Shown: positions 9,548-18,281 of the stretch, piece after piece
Layout of the letters: every line of letters starts with the position of its first letter
How positions within the stretch are numbered: position 1 is the stretch's first letter
Made by a program: the position numbers and the translations under genes
Notes under the pieces: model-generated
Told to the model about the DNA's origin: nothing
Database searches by the model: none
The model's input: only the letters and a program-made list of their open reading frames with translations
Assembly: GCF_036178845.1 (NCBI RefSeq)
Contig: NZ_CP108070.1
Location: 9,672,001 to 9,736,000, forward strand
DNA from: Streptomyces sp. NBC_00271
Lineage (GTDB): Bacteria; Actinomycetota; Actinomycetes; Streptomycetales; Streptomycetaceae
Direction of reading: 5' to 3'
DNA: 64,000 bases

Positions 9548-10203
9548 GGTTGGGTCTCCTCGGTGAGTTCGGCTGCGACACGGACCTGCGCGGCGGTCTT
9601 GGCCACGATCTCTGCGACCGTGACGCCGGGCGCGGTCTCGATGAGCACCAGCCCCTCGTCGGTGACGTCGAGGACGCCGAGGTCGGTGATGATCCGGTTG
9701 ACGCACGCCTTGCCGGTGAGTGGCAGCGCGCACTCCCGAAGGATCTTCGCGGTGCCGTCCTTGGCGGTGTGGGTCATGACGACGATGACGGTGCGGGCGC
9801 CGTGGACCAGGTCCATCGCGCCGCCGATCCCGGTGATCATCTTTCCCGGGATGGCCCAGTTCGCCAGGTCACCGCCCGCGGACACCTGCATCGCGCCGAG
9901 CACGGCCACGTCGATGTGCCCGCCCCGGATCATCGAGAACGACAGCGCCGAGTCGAAGAAGGAGGCGCCCGGCAGGACCGTCACGGTCTCCTTGCCGGCG
10001 TTGATGAGGTCCGGGTCGACCTGGTCCTGGGTGGGGTAGGGGCCGGTACCGAGGATCCCGTTCTCCGACTCCAGGATCACCTCGACGTCGGCCGGGAGGT
10101 AGTTGGGGATCAGCGTCGGCAGCCCGATGCCGAGATTGACGTACTGCCCGTCCTGGAGTTCGCGTGCCGCACGGGCCGCCATCTCCTCGCGTGTCCACGC
10201 CAT
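9544..10203 (-). CDS. pcaJ: 3-oxoadipate CoA-transferase, beta subunit
   Basis: A 219-residue subunit of the succinyl-CoA:3-oxoadipate CoA-transferase. It contains the family I signature LESENGILG, whose Glu47 is the residue that forms the enzyme-CoA thioester in homologues, and [15 protein letters not shown] near the N-terminus. The ATG at 10203 overlaps the TGA of pcaI (TGATG), so the two subunits should be made in equal amounts. Confidence 0.95.
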   Translation of the reverse strand: MAWTREEMAARAARELQDGQYVNLGIGLPTLIPNYLPADVEVILESENGILGTGPYPTQDQVDPDLINAGKETVTVLPGASFFDSALSFSMIRGGHIDVAVLGAMQVSAGGDLANWAIPGKMITGIGGAMDLVHGARTVIVVMTHTAKDGTAKILRECALPLTGKACVNRIITDLGVLDVTDEGLVLIETAPGVTVAEIVAKTAAQVRVAAELTEETQP

Positions 10204-10958
10204 CAGCCGCTCACCGTCCGCTTCTCGATCATCTTCGCGGCGGCCTGTTCGGGGGTGAGGGCCACCACCCGCTGCACGAAGATCCCCGGCAGATGCACCG
10301 CGTCCGGGTCGATCGCGCCGGGCTCGACCAGCTCCTCCACCTCGGCGATCGTCACCCTTCCCGCCATCGCCGCGAGGGGGTTGAAGTTCCGGGTGGACCT
10401 GTTGAAGACGAGGTTGCCGTGCCGGTCGCCCTTCGCGGCCCTGACCAGCGCGAAGTCGGTGCGGATGCCGTGCTCCAGCACGTACTCGGTGCCGTCGAAC
10501 TCGCGCACCTCCTTCGGCGGCGACGCCAGCGCCACCCCGCCGGAGCCGTCGTAGCGCCAGGGCAGGCCCCCGTCCGCGACCTGGGTGCCGACCCCGGCCG
10601 GGGTGTAGAAGGCGGGGATCCCCGCACCACCCGCACGCAACCGCTCCGCGAGCGTGCCCTGCGGGATCATCTCCACCTCCAGCTCACCCGCCAGATACTG
10701 CCGCGCGAACTCCTTGTTCGCCCCGATGTAGGAGCCGGTCACCCGCGCGATCCGCCCGGCGGACAGCAGCACCGCGAGCCCGGACTCCATCGCCCCGCAG
10801 TTGTTGGACACCACGCCCAGACCGCCGACCCCGCGCTCGTACAGCGCCTCGATCAGCACGTTCGGCACACCGCTCAGCCCGAAACCGCCGACCGCCAGGG
10901 TCGCGCCGTCCGGCACATCGGCCACCGCCTCCAGGGCTGTGGCGACCACCTTGTCCAT
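10203..10958 (-). CDS. pcaI: 3-oxoadipate CoA-transferase, alpha subunit
   Basis: A 251-residue CoA-transferase subunit with the nucleotide/CoA-binding loop [11 protein letters not shown] and the [11 protein letters not shown] and [11 protein letters not shown] motifs of the family. MDKVV at 10958 was taken as the start because family members begin there; the frame is open 13 codons further upstream. It is the first gene of the seven-gene pca operon. A palindromic box at 11002-11013 lies 44 bases upstream of the start, where a repressor would block initiation. Confidence 0.94.
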   Translation of the reverse strand: MDKVVATALEAVADVPDGATLAVGGFGLSGVPNVLIEALYERGVGGLGVVSNNCGAMESGLAVLLSAGRIARVTGSYIGANKEFARQYLAGELEVEMIPQGTLAERLRAGGAGIPAFYTPAGVGTQVADGGLPWRYDGSGGVALASPPKEVREFDGTEYVLEHGIRTDFALVRAAKGDRHGNLVFNRSTRNFNPLAAMAGRVTIAEVEELVEPGAIDPDAVHLPGIFVQRVVALTPEQAAAKMIEKRTVSG

Positions 10959-11001
10959 CCGTGAAGCCCCATCTCTTCCAAGCGTCCAGACCCTCAATTG
11001 C

Positions 11002-11013
11002 TCAGGGCACTGA
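11002..11013. promoter_or_regulatory. putative PcaV operator, pcaI side
   Basis: TCAGGGCACTGA, one base away from the perfect palindrome TCAGTGCACTGA. On the minus strand it directly follows an AT-rich AATAAT, a possible -10 for pcaI. A near-identical box occurs at 11136-11147 on the pcaV side. MarR regulators such as PcaV bind this kind of palindrome in divergent promoters. Assignment to PcaV is inferred from position. Confidence 0.6.
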
Positions 11014-11135
11014 TTATTTCTGCGAGGTTTCCCTCACGCTGCCACCAGCGGCCCATGTCGTCAAGACTTCCATGAAATCGGCGGGTGTACGGCCCTGAGC
11101 GCCCTGGTACGTATCCTGGTGATGCGCGGTATCGT

Positions 11136-11147
11136 TCAGTGCACCGA
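11136..11147. promoter_or_regulatory. putative PcaV operator, pcaV side
   Basis: TCAGTGCACCGA, again one mismatch from the palindrome TCAGTGCACTGA, 33 bases upstream of the pcaV start codon. Together with the box at 11002-11013 it suggests repression of both divergent promoters, including autoregulation. Confidence 0.6.
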
Positions 11148-11179
11148 CGAAATGACGGACTCACCCAGGGGGAGCGCAC

Positions 11180-11683
11180 ATGGCCGCGGTGGACCTCACC
11201 ACCCACCCCGGGCACCTCGCCCGGCGACTCCAGCAGGCCCACTATCTGCTGTGGAACACGATGGTCTCCGAGGAGATCACCTCACCGCAGTTCGCGGTCC
11301 TGAACACGCTGGTCGCGGAGCCGGGACTGGATCAGCGCACGGTGGGCGAGCGGGTGGGCCTGGACCGGTCGACCATCGCCGAGGTCATCAGCCGGCTCAG
11401 CCGCCGGGGCCTGCTCGACAAGGTGCGCGATCCGCAGGACGGCCGCCGCTTCCTACTGCGCCTCACCGACGAGGGGACGCGTACGCACCGCAAGCTGACC
11501 GTGCGCACGGCGCGTATGAACCAGGTCTTCCTGGCCCCGCTCTCCGCCGAGGAGCAGACCGTCTTCTTCGACCTCATCCAGCGTGTCTCGGACGCCGCGG
11601 AGGGGCTGCGCAACCCGACGGAACCCCTCACCACGCAACGCCGGGCGGTCCTTCACCAGGCGACGCCAGGCGAAAACATCTGA
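11180..11683 (+). CDS. pcaV: MarR-family repressor of protocatechuate catabolism
   Basis: A 167-residue winged-helix MarR protein divergent from pcaI. The DNA-binding part reads LDQRTVGERVGLDRSTIAEVISRLSRRGLL, followed by the wing VRDPQDGRRFLLRLT. In S. coelicolor, PcaV represses pcaIJFHGBL and is released by protocatechuate; an arginine at position 15 is reported there to contact the ligand, and Arg15 is present here (HLARRLQQAHYLLW). The ATG has a strong GGGGGAG site. Identity rests on family, ligand residue and gene position together. Confidence 0.92.
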   Translation: MAAVDLTTHPGHLARRLQQAHYLLWNTMVSEEITSPQFAVLNTLVAEPGLDQRTVGERVGLDRSTIAEVISRLSRRGLLDKVRDPQDGRRFLLRLTDEGTRTHRKLTVRTARMNQVFLAPLSAEEQTVFFDLIQRVSDAAEGLRNPTEPLTTQRRAVLHQATPGENI

Positions 11684-11772
11684 CAGATCACGGTCAGGAG
11701 CGCTAGGATCCCCGCGATGATGACTCACTCTGTCGGCAGAATGGGGGTCCCGTCCGCGCAAGGTGAGTGCTG

Positions 11773-13260
11773 ATGCTCACTCAGACCGCGACTGGGGATT
11801 CCCGCCTTTCCTTCTGGCTGCCCGTGCGACAGTTCGCCGTGCCGCCCACCATGATCGAGACTGCGACCGCCCGCCGCCGTGCCGGGGACTGGGCGGGGGC
11901 ATGCGCCGCCGCAGGCATCGATGTCGATCTCAACCTGCGTTCCGTGGCGCGTACTTACGGCCACGACCTCGCCGCTCGGATCCGGGCCGATCTCCGCCAT
12001 CTGGCTCCCGACCTGCTGCGCTGGCACATGCCGAGGATCGCTCCGCACGGGCTGCTGCGCCCGGGCCTGACCATCGCCCTGGCCCGGTACGACACCCAAG
12101 GGCGTGACGGCGTAGGCCCGGTGCACCTCGTCGTGCGGACTCCACCGGCCTGGGCGGACGGCGGTCAGCGGATCAGCCTCGCCGTGTGGGCCGCACCGCA
12201 CGCCGGACCCCGCGTGGGATCTCACGACGGACCGCACGACCGCTCCCACTTCGAGGCCGGTGTCCGACGGCATCCGCACCCCCGTCCCAGCCGCCGCTTC
12301 CGCCTCGACCTGCACCGCCATCTGTGGGACGCGCGCAGGACCGATGAGCTGCGCGTGCGGTCCGGGGCCGACCTGGTGCCCGCCGACGGCCGCCCCGAGA
12401 TCCCGGATCCGCCGGGAATCGCGCTGCGGGGGCGCGGGTGCGCCGTGGATCGCTGGGCGGCCGAGGCGGGGATTCTGCTCCAGGCCCAGGGGCGGACGAC
12501 CGGTACCGTCGCCGTGCGGCTCGGGGCCCGGGACCGGCTGGTCCTGGACGTGGTCGCGGACAGGGACGGCGTCGGGCCGCCCGGTGTGCGGATCGCGACG
12601 GCGCCCACGGACGGCAGCGTCTCCGCGCTGCCCGTGCTGCCCGACGCGGCCACCTGGCTGCCGCCCGACCTGGAACTGATCCGCACCGGTTCGATCGAGG
12701 TCGATCGGCTGCATCCGCTGGTCGCCTCGGCTCTGGTACCGGATCACCCGCCGTCCGCTTCCACTCGGGCGCTGGAGCATGGCCCGGCCGGTCGTGCCCG
12801 GACATCGGGCCGGGCCGGGCAGCCACGCCTCGTGGACTGCCGGGGAGCCCAGCACCGTATCGCCCTGGTCGACGGGGTGCTGGCGCCGCTGGACCACGAC
12901 CCGGCCGAGATCCGCAGGGAGGAACTGCTGGTCGCGCTGACCGGTACACCGCTTCCCTGCCTGCGGGCCATCGACGAGGCGCACCGTCGTCCGGACTGCC
13001 TCACCGGGGTCCGCGAACGCCTGATCCATGGCGACACCGCCGGTGCGCTGGATGTCGTCGAGGGCCTGCTGGGTCCGGACGCGGTGCTGCGCAGCGGCCC
13101 GCTACGGGACGAGCTCGAGGCGGCCGCGCTACGGCGGATCACGTACGGCCTGTTCAGGGCGGGCATGACAGGCCCCGCCCCCGGATCCGGCCGTCTGCTC
13201 CCCGGCCTCGACCGCCCCCGTTGGCACCGAGCGCACCCGCGCCACACGGACGCTCGCTGA
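11773..13260 (+). CDS. unrecognised protein, first gene of a MoxR/VWA cassette
   Basis: A 495-residue soluble protein that I cannot place in a family. It has no signal peptide or membrane segment. The N-terminal ~110 residues are helical and conserved-looking (RRRAGDWAGACAAAGIDVDLN, then LRHLAPDLLRWHMPR), the middle is rich in short beta segments and Arg/Pro/Gly loops, and residues ~330-480 return to helix. ATG 11773 follows AAGGTGAG; a GTG at 11767 is also possible, and some homologues might begin at the later Met in PPTMIETA. It is 131 bases upstream of the MoxR ATPase on the same strand, so it may be a substrate or effector of that ATPase pair (inference). Confidence 0.65.
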   Translation: MLTQTATGDSRLSFWLPVRQFAVPPTMIETATARRRAGDWAGACAAAGIDVDLNLRSVARTYGHDLAARIRADLRHLAPDLLRWHMPRIAPHGLLRPGLTIALARYDTQGRDGVGPVHLVVRTPPAWADGGQRISLAVWAAPHAGPRVGSHDGPHDRSHFEAGVRRHPHPRPSRRFRLDLHRHLWDARRTDELRVRSGADLVPADGRPEIPDPPGIALRGRGCAVDRWAAEAGILLQAQGRTTGTVAVRLGARDRLVLDVVADRDGVGPPGVRIATAPTDGSVSALPVLPDAATWLPPDLELIRTGSIEVDRLHPLVASALVPDHPPSASTRALEHGPAGRARTSGRAGQPRLVDCRGAQHRIALVDGVLAPLDHDPAEIRREELLVALTGTPLPCLRAIDEAHRRPDCLTGVRERLIHGDTAGALDVVEGLLGPDAVLRSGPLRDELEAAALRRITYGLFRAGMTGPAPGSGRLLPGLDRPRWHRAHPRHTDAR

Positions 13261-13391
13261 CCCGGGGATCTCCGCCCCCCTGGCCACCGTGCACACCCAC
13301 CGAGCGCCCGCCGAGCACCTCACCAAGCGCCCATAGAGCACCCACCAAGCACCCACTCACTCGTTCCACCACGACCCAAAGGTGATGAAAT

Positions 13392-14654
13392 ATGCCCACA
13401 TGTACACCGTTTGCTGCGACCGACACTCCTGCCGACCCGGCCCCCGCCTCCCAGATCGACGTAGCCGGCGCGTTGCTGGCGCTGCTGCGTGACTCCGCTA
13501 CCGAACCGCGTCCCGACATCCAGCTGGAGGCACTGACGCTGGCCGTGGCCGCCGACCTGCCCGTGCTCCTGTGGGGTGAGCCGGGGATCGGCAAGACCGC
13601 GGCCCTGACCCAGCTCGCCGCGGCCCTGGACCTTCCGCTGACCACCGTGATCGCCAGCGTGCACGAGCCGTCCGACTTCTCGGGACTTCCCATCGTCGGC
13701 GACGACCCCGCGCAGCAGGGTGTCCCGATGGCCCCGCCGGACTGGGCGGTGCGACTGGTACGGGCGGGTCGCGGGCTGCTGTTCCTGGACGAGCTGTCCA
13801 CCGCGCCACCGGCCGTCCAGGCCGCCCTGCTCCGCCTCGTCCTGGAGCGGCGGATCGGCGCCCTTCAACTGCCGCCCGAGGTCCGGATCGTGGCTGCCGC
13901 CAATCCGCGGTCCTCGGCCGCCGACGGTTGGGAGCTGAGCCCGCCGCTGGCCAACCGGTTCGTGCATCTTCAGTGGACCCACGACCACGAGGTCGTGGTG
14001 CGCGGCCTCGGGGGGACGTGGCCGCGGGCGACACTGCCCCGGCTCGACCCGGAGCGGTTGCCGCAGGCCGTGGACTTCGCCCGCCGCGCGGTGTGCGGGC
14101 TCCTCTCCGCCCGCCCTGGGCTCGTGCACCGGCTGCCCAGCAGCGAGACGCGCCGGGGCGGTCCCTGGCCGTCGCCCCGAAGCTGGGAGATGACCCTGGG
14201 CCTCGTCGCCTTCGCCACCGCGGCCGGCTCCTCCCGGGAAGTGCTTTCCCTGCTGGTCAGGGGCACGGTGGGGGACGGTCCTGGGCTGGAACTGCTGGCA
14301 AGCCTGGACCGGATGGACCTCCCGGACCCCGAGACGCTGCTCGCCGACCCGGCGGGTGCCGATCTGCCCGAGCGGGGGGACCTCCGCCAAGCCGTGCTCG
14401 ACGGTGTGGTGGCCGCGGTCCGTGGGCGTCCGGAGAAGTCCCGTTGGGACGCTGCATGGGCGCTCCTGGTGCGGGCGCTGGAGACCGGAGCCCCGGACCT
14501 GGTGGTCGTCCCGGCGACCACACTCGCCTCGCTGCGCCAGGAGGACTGGGACGTTCCGGCGGCGATCGAGCGGCTGGCCGGCGCGGTGTCCCTGTCCCGG
14601 CGGGCGGACCGGGCGGCGGTCCGCACCGCCGCCGCCACGAAGGCCCGACGATGA
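13392..14654 (+). CDS. MoxR-family AAA+ ATPase
   Basis: A 420-residue AAA+ ATPase. Walker A GEPGIGKT is at residues 62-69, Walker B LLFLDE at 129-134, sensor 1 Asn at 171 (VAAANP), and an arginine-finger-like Arg189 in PPLANRF. Residues ~200-420 form the lid and a helical C-terminal region. MoxR ATPases act as chaperones that remodel or insert cofactors into partner complexes, usually together with a VWA protein, and exactly such a partner is encoded next: the stop overlaps its start (ATGA at 14651). Translational coupling supports a physical complex. Confidence 0.9.
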   Translation: MPTCTPFAATDTPADPAPASQIDVAGALLALLRDSATEPRPDIQLEALTLAVAADLPVLLWGEPGIGKTAALTQLAAALDLPLTTVIASVHEPSDFSGLPIVGDDPAQQGVPMAPPDWAVRLVRAGRGLLFLDELSTAPPAVQAALLRLVLERRIGALQLPPEVRIVAAANPRSSAADGWELSPPLANRFVHLQWTHDHEVVVRGLGGTWPRATLPRLDPERLPQAVDFARRAVCGLLSARPGLVHRLPSSETRRGGPWPSPRSWEMTLGLVAFATAAGSSREVLSLLVRGTVGDGPGLELLASLDRMDLPDPETLLADPAGADLPERGDLRQAVLDGVVAAVRGRPEKSRWDAAWALLVRALETGAPDLVVVPATTLASLRQEDWDVPAAIERLAGAVSLSRRADRAAVRTAAATKARR

Positions 14655-15889
14655 CCGCGCCCGCACCGGGGACACTGGACCTCGACAAGCTCTTCGCCGC
14701 CCGGCTGCACGCCGCCCGGGTCCGGCCCTACCTGGCCACGGCGCTGTTCGCCCTGCACACCGTGGAGTCGCGGCGCGTGCCGACGATGGCCGTCGACCGG
14801 CACTGGCGCTGCTACGCCTCGCCGGCGTTCGTGGACCGGACCCCGGTGGAGGAACTGGCCGGGGTGTGGGTGCACGAGGTGTCGCACCTCCTGCGCGACC
14901 ACCACGGACGCGGGGACAGGGTCGCGCGCGAGCGTGGACTGACCGGCCTGGGGGAACGGCTGCGCATGAACATCGCCGCGGACTGCGAGATCAACGACGA
15001 CGCGTTCGGCGACGGACTGCTCCGGCCCGAAGGCGCCGTCACGCCACGGTTCTTGAAGCTGCCCGAGGGACAGCTCATGGAGGACTACCTGCGCCAGTTC
15101 CGCCTCGGGACGCTCACCCACAGCCTGGCCTGGCTGGACTGCGGAAGCGGCGCCGACGGACTCGAACGGGAGTGGGACCTCGGCCCGGACGGCGCCCACG
15201 GCCTCAGCCCGCAGGAACGGGACGCCGTCCGGTTCCGGGTGGCGCAGGGCATCACCGCCCGTCCGGGAGACACCCCGAACGGGTGGCGGCGGTGGGCGGA
15301 CGAAGCGTTCCACCCGCCGCAGCCCTGGCGCGAGTTGCTGGGCGCGGCGGTCCGCTCGGCGGCCTCGGCCTCCGGCGTGGGGGAGGACTACACGTACGGC
15401 CGGCCGTCGCGGCGCTCGGCCGGGGTGCCCGGCGTCGTGCTGCCGAGCCTGCGGCGCAGGCCGCCGCGGGTCTGCGTGGTCATCGACACCTCCGGGTCGG
15501 TCAGTGACGCCGAACTGGGCAGCGCTCTCCTCGAGGTCACCGCCATCTCCCGCGCGGTGGGCGGCCGCAGCGACCTGGTCACCGTGGTGCCCTGCGACGC
15601 CGCGGCCCCGATCGCGCACGCGCTGTGCCGTGCCGAGGGGATACCGCTGATGGGCGGCGGGGGTACGGACCTGCGCACGGGCTTCGCCAAGGCGCTCCGG
15701 GCGCAGCCCCGACCGGACGTCGTCGTGGTCCTGACGGACGGGCAGACACCGTGGCCGGACCGGCCGCCGTGCCGGACGGTGGTGGGTCTGTTCCCCCGGG
15801 AACCGGCGGCAGGGTCGGGGGACGAGGACGATCCCGACTACACACCGGACGCACCGCCCGCGTGGGCACGGGTGGTGGCCATCGGGTAG
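14651..15889 (+). CDS. putative metallopeptidase / VWA-domain protein (DUF2201-like)
   Basis: A 412-residue, two-domain protein. The N-terminal half carries the zincin motif HEVSH at residues 75-79 and an acidic AADCEINDD at ~109-117 that could give the third metal ligand. The C-terminal half is VWA-like with the MIDAS loop DTSGS at 279-283 and LTDG near residue 360. This architecture matches DUF2201/COG3864 proteins paired with MoxR ATPases. No signal peptide, so cytoplasmic. Whether it is an active protease is unknown; the intact HExxH makes this plausible. Start ATG overlaps the MoxR stop. Confidence 0.88.
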   Translation: MTAPAPGTLDLDKLFAARLHAARVRPYLATALFALHTVESRRVPTMAVDRHWRCYASPAFVDRTPVEELAGVWVHEVSHLLRDHHGRGDRVARERGLTGLGERLRMNIAADCEINDDAFGDGLLRPEGAVTPRFLKLPEGQLMEDYLRQFRLGTLTHSLAWLDCGSGADGLEREWDLGPDGAHGLSPQERDAVRFRVAQGITARPGDTPNGWRRWADEAFHPPQPWRELLGAAVRSAASASGVGEDYTYGRPSRRSAGVPGVVLPSLRRRPPRVCVVIDTSGSVSDAELGSALLEVTAISRAVGGRSDLVTVVPCDAAAPIAHALCRAEGIPLMGGGGTDLRTGFAKALRAQPRPDVVVVLTDGQTPWPDRPPCRTVVGLFPREPAAGSGDEDDPDYTPDAPPAWARVVAIG

Positions 15890-15979
15890 CCCCCGCCGCC
15901 CGATGAGCCCGACAGCCTGATGAGCCCGACAAGCCCCGTCGCCCGCCGCGGTCACGGTTTCGTCGTCATGGCTTCGTCG

Positions 15980-16981
15980 TCATGCCTTGGCGAAGACCAC
16001 CCACACCTGCCCCTTGGCGAAGTTCATCGGCGCACCGTCGGTGGTCGTGAACTCCGTGCCGTCGCCGGCGGTCGGGCGCTTCCAGTCGACGTCGAAGACC
16101 TTGCCGTCGCGCAGTACCTTCGCCGTCCCCGAGCCCACCGTCTCCGTGTACGGCGTGTTGTTGCCGAGGACGTCGTGGTACTTGGAGTTGTGCACCTTCA
16201 CGTACTGCACGACCACGGTCGCGGGCGCCACCCGCTGCCCGTCCGTCGTCACCGTTGGTGTCCCGTCCATCGACACCAGCCAGCGGTGCTTGCTCGCCGA
16301 CCAGGCGAAGGTGAAGCGGGCCGCGGGGAAGCGCACCGTGCGCGAGGTCTCCGGGCTGCCGCCCGCCGGGGCGGCACCGAAGTGGAACCCGGTGGTGAGG
16401 GCGGCGGCCCCCGGCGCGGAACGCATGAGCTGCTTCGGGTGCAGGAAGAGGTTGTGGGGGGCGACCTTGGAGGCACTGCGGTAATACGCGCTGGAGCCCT
16501 GATCGGCCGACACCGCACGCAGGGGTGCCTTGGCGATGACCGGCAGCAGTTTGTGCTGGGCACCCGAGAAGGCGAGCGTCGGCTTGTCGAACTGGCGCAG
16601 CAGCTCCAGGTCCGACTCGCGCGCACTGCGCACCGGCCCGACGGCCGTGGGCAGCTTGCTCGCGTAGATGGCCATCAGCCGGCTCAGACCGCCCTCGACC
16701 TGCTCCGCGTAGACGACGTCCGCCGCGTCGAGACCCGTCTGAGGGCGCGCCGCGCTCACATTGTCGATCTTCACGGCGAGTACGGGACCGGCGCCGGCGG
16801 TACTGGAGGGGCTCTGAGCCGGCCCCGTCTCCTGCCCTTGGCTGAAGCTCGGCGCCGGGGCGCGTCCGTCGTCGGTGGCGCTACTGCCCGAGGAGCAGCC
16901 CGTCATCAGTGAGCCCGCCGCGGCGACGGTCAGCAGCGCCGCCGTCATCGCGCCGCACCGCGTCCGCGCCATCTGTCGCAT
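15980..16981 (-). CDS. DUF3048-domain lipoprotein
   Basis: A 333-residue exported lipoprotein. The N-terminus is basic then hydrophobic and ends in the lipobox-like SLMTGC (Cys about residue 30), followed by a Ser/Pro-rich linker. The rest is the DUF3048 (YerB-like) domain, recognisable from VKIDNVSAARPQTGLDAADVVY, VEGGLSRLMAIY and PVRSARESDLELL. Function of the family is unknown; it sits on the outer face of the membrane. ATG 16981 was chosen; the next in-frame Met (16972) is also possible. It faces the VWA gene tail to tail. Confidence 0.85.
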   Translation of the reverse strand: MRQMARTRCGAMTAALLTVAAAGSLMTGCSSGSSATDDGRAPAPSFSQGQETGPAQSPSSTAGAGPVLAVKIDNVSAARPQTGLDAADVVYAEQVEGGLSRLMAIYASKLPTAVGPVRSARESDLELLRQFDKPTLAFSGAQHKLLPVIAKAPLRAVSADQGSSAYYRSASKVAPHNLFLHPKQLMRSAPGAAALTTGFHFGAAPAGGSPETSRTVRFPAARFTFAWSASKHRWLVSMDGTPTVTTDGQRVAPATVVVQYVKVHNSKYHDVLGNNTPYTETVGSGTAKVLRDGKVFDVDWKRPTAGDGTEFTTTDGAPMNFAKGQVWVVFAKA

Positions 16982-17136
16982 GCTCAACGTGCCACCCTGT
17001 CCCGTGCCATCGATTGTGCGCTCACAGGTTCGTCGGTGGCCATACCCGCTCACTTCTGTTCGCGTGTGTCGAGTTGGGCCGATCAGCCCACTTGTTGGAC
17101 CGATCGGGCCGCGGGTCGGTTGTGCGGGTGACGGCG

Positions 17137-18207
17137 TCAGTTCTGCGGGCCGAGGATCTCCGCGAGGTCGTACCCGACGGGCTCGTCCAACTGGCTGTAC
17201 GTGCAGCTCTCCGCGGTCCGGTCCGGGCGCCAGCGGCGGAAGCGGGCCGTGTGCCGGAACCGCACGCCGTTCTCCATGTGGTCGTACGCCACCTCCGCCA
17301 CGCGCTCGGGCCGCAGCGGCACCCAGGAGAAGTCCTTCTTCGTCGACCACCGGCTGGGCGCGCCCGGCAGTCGCGCGGACTCGTGCGCCGACTCCTGCGA
17401 CCAGGCCGCCCAGGGATGCCGCTCGACGTCCTCCATACGCAGCGGCTCCAGCTCCTCCACCAGCTGTGCCCGCTGTTTCATCGGGAAGGCGGCGCTCACC
17501 CCCACGTGCTGGAGGGTGCCCCCGTCGTCGTACAGACCGAGCAGCAGGGAACCGACGACGGGCCCGCTCTTGTGGAGGCGGTACCCCGCGACGACGACGT
17601 CCGCGGTGCGCTCGTGCTTGATCTTGAACATGGCCCGCTCGTCCTGCCGGTAGCGCAGGTTGAGCGGCTTGGCGATGACCCCGTCGAGGCCCGCGCCCTC
17701 GTACTGCTCGAACCACCGCTGCGCCACCTCGCGGTCCGTGGTCGCCGGAGCCACGTGAACCGGGGCCGTCACCCCGGACAGCGCCGTCGTCAGCAGGGCC
17801 CGCCGGTCGCCGAGGGCCACGTCGAGCAGCGACTCGTCGGCCAATGCCAGCAGATCGAAGGCCACGAAGGAGGCGGGAGTCTTCTCCGCCAGCATCCGCA
17901 CCCGGGAGTCCGCGGGATGGATGCGCTCGGTGAGCGCGTCGAAGTCGAGCCGGCCCTCCCTGGCGATCACGATCTCGCCGTCCATCACACACCGCTCCGG
18001 CAGCCGCTCCCGCAACGCCGCCACCAGCTCGGGGAAGTACCTGGTCAGCGTCTTGCCGGTACGACTGCCGAGCTCGACCTCGTCGCCGTCGCGGAACACG
18101 ATCGCGCGGAACCCGTCCCACTTCGCCTCGTACTGCATGTCCGGCGGGATCTTCGCCACGGACTTGGCGAGCATCGGCTTCACGGGCGGCATCACCGGCA
18201 ATTCCAT
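17137..18207 (-). CDS. ligC: ATP-dependent DNA ligase (LigC type)
   Basis: A 356-residue nucleotidyltransferase plus OB-fold ligase. Motif I is EAKWDGFR with the adenylated Lys29; motif III is MDGEIVI, motif IV GLDGVIAKPL, and motif V MFKIKHER. The C-terminal ~130 residues form the OB domain. Single-domain-pair ligases of this type work with the LigD-like polymerase in bacterial end joining or gap repair, and that polymerase is encoded divergently 74 bases away. ATG 18207 begins the conserved part; GTG 18228 in frame has an AAAGG at proper spacing and may be the true start. Confidence 0.9.
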   Translation of the reverse strand: MELPVMPPVKPMLAKSVAKIPPDMQYEAKWDGFRAIVFRDGDEVELGSRTGKTLTRYFPELVAALRERLPERCVMDGEIVIAREGRLDFDALTERIHPADSRVRMLAEKTPASFVAFDLLALADESLLDVALGDRRALLTTALSGVTAPVHVAPATTDREVAQRWFEQYEGAGLDGVIAKPLNLRYRQDERAMFKIKHERTADVVVAGYRLHKSGPVVGSLLLGLYDDGGTLQHVGVSAAFPMKQRAQLVEELEPLRMEDVERHPWAAWSQESAHESARLPGAPSRWSTKKDFSWVPLRPERVAEVAYDHMENGVRFRHTARFRRWRPDRTAESCTYSQLDEPVGYDLAEILGPQN

Positions 18208-18281
18208 GCTTCGATTCTGCGGCGACACGATGCCTTTCGCCCGGTGTGCGAGCTGTGCGGGCTGGGCCTACCGTGGCTCGC

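Noticed and set aside
13970..15955. Minus-strand frame of 661 codons opposite MoxR/VWA
   Set aside because: The plus-strand genes carry Walker, HExxH and MIDAS motifs; this frame shows only low-complexity sequence.
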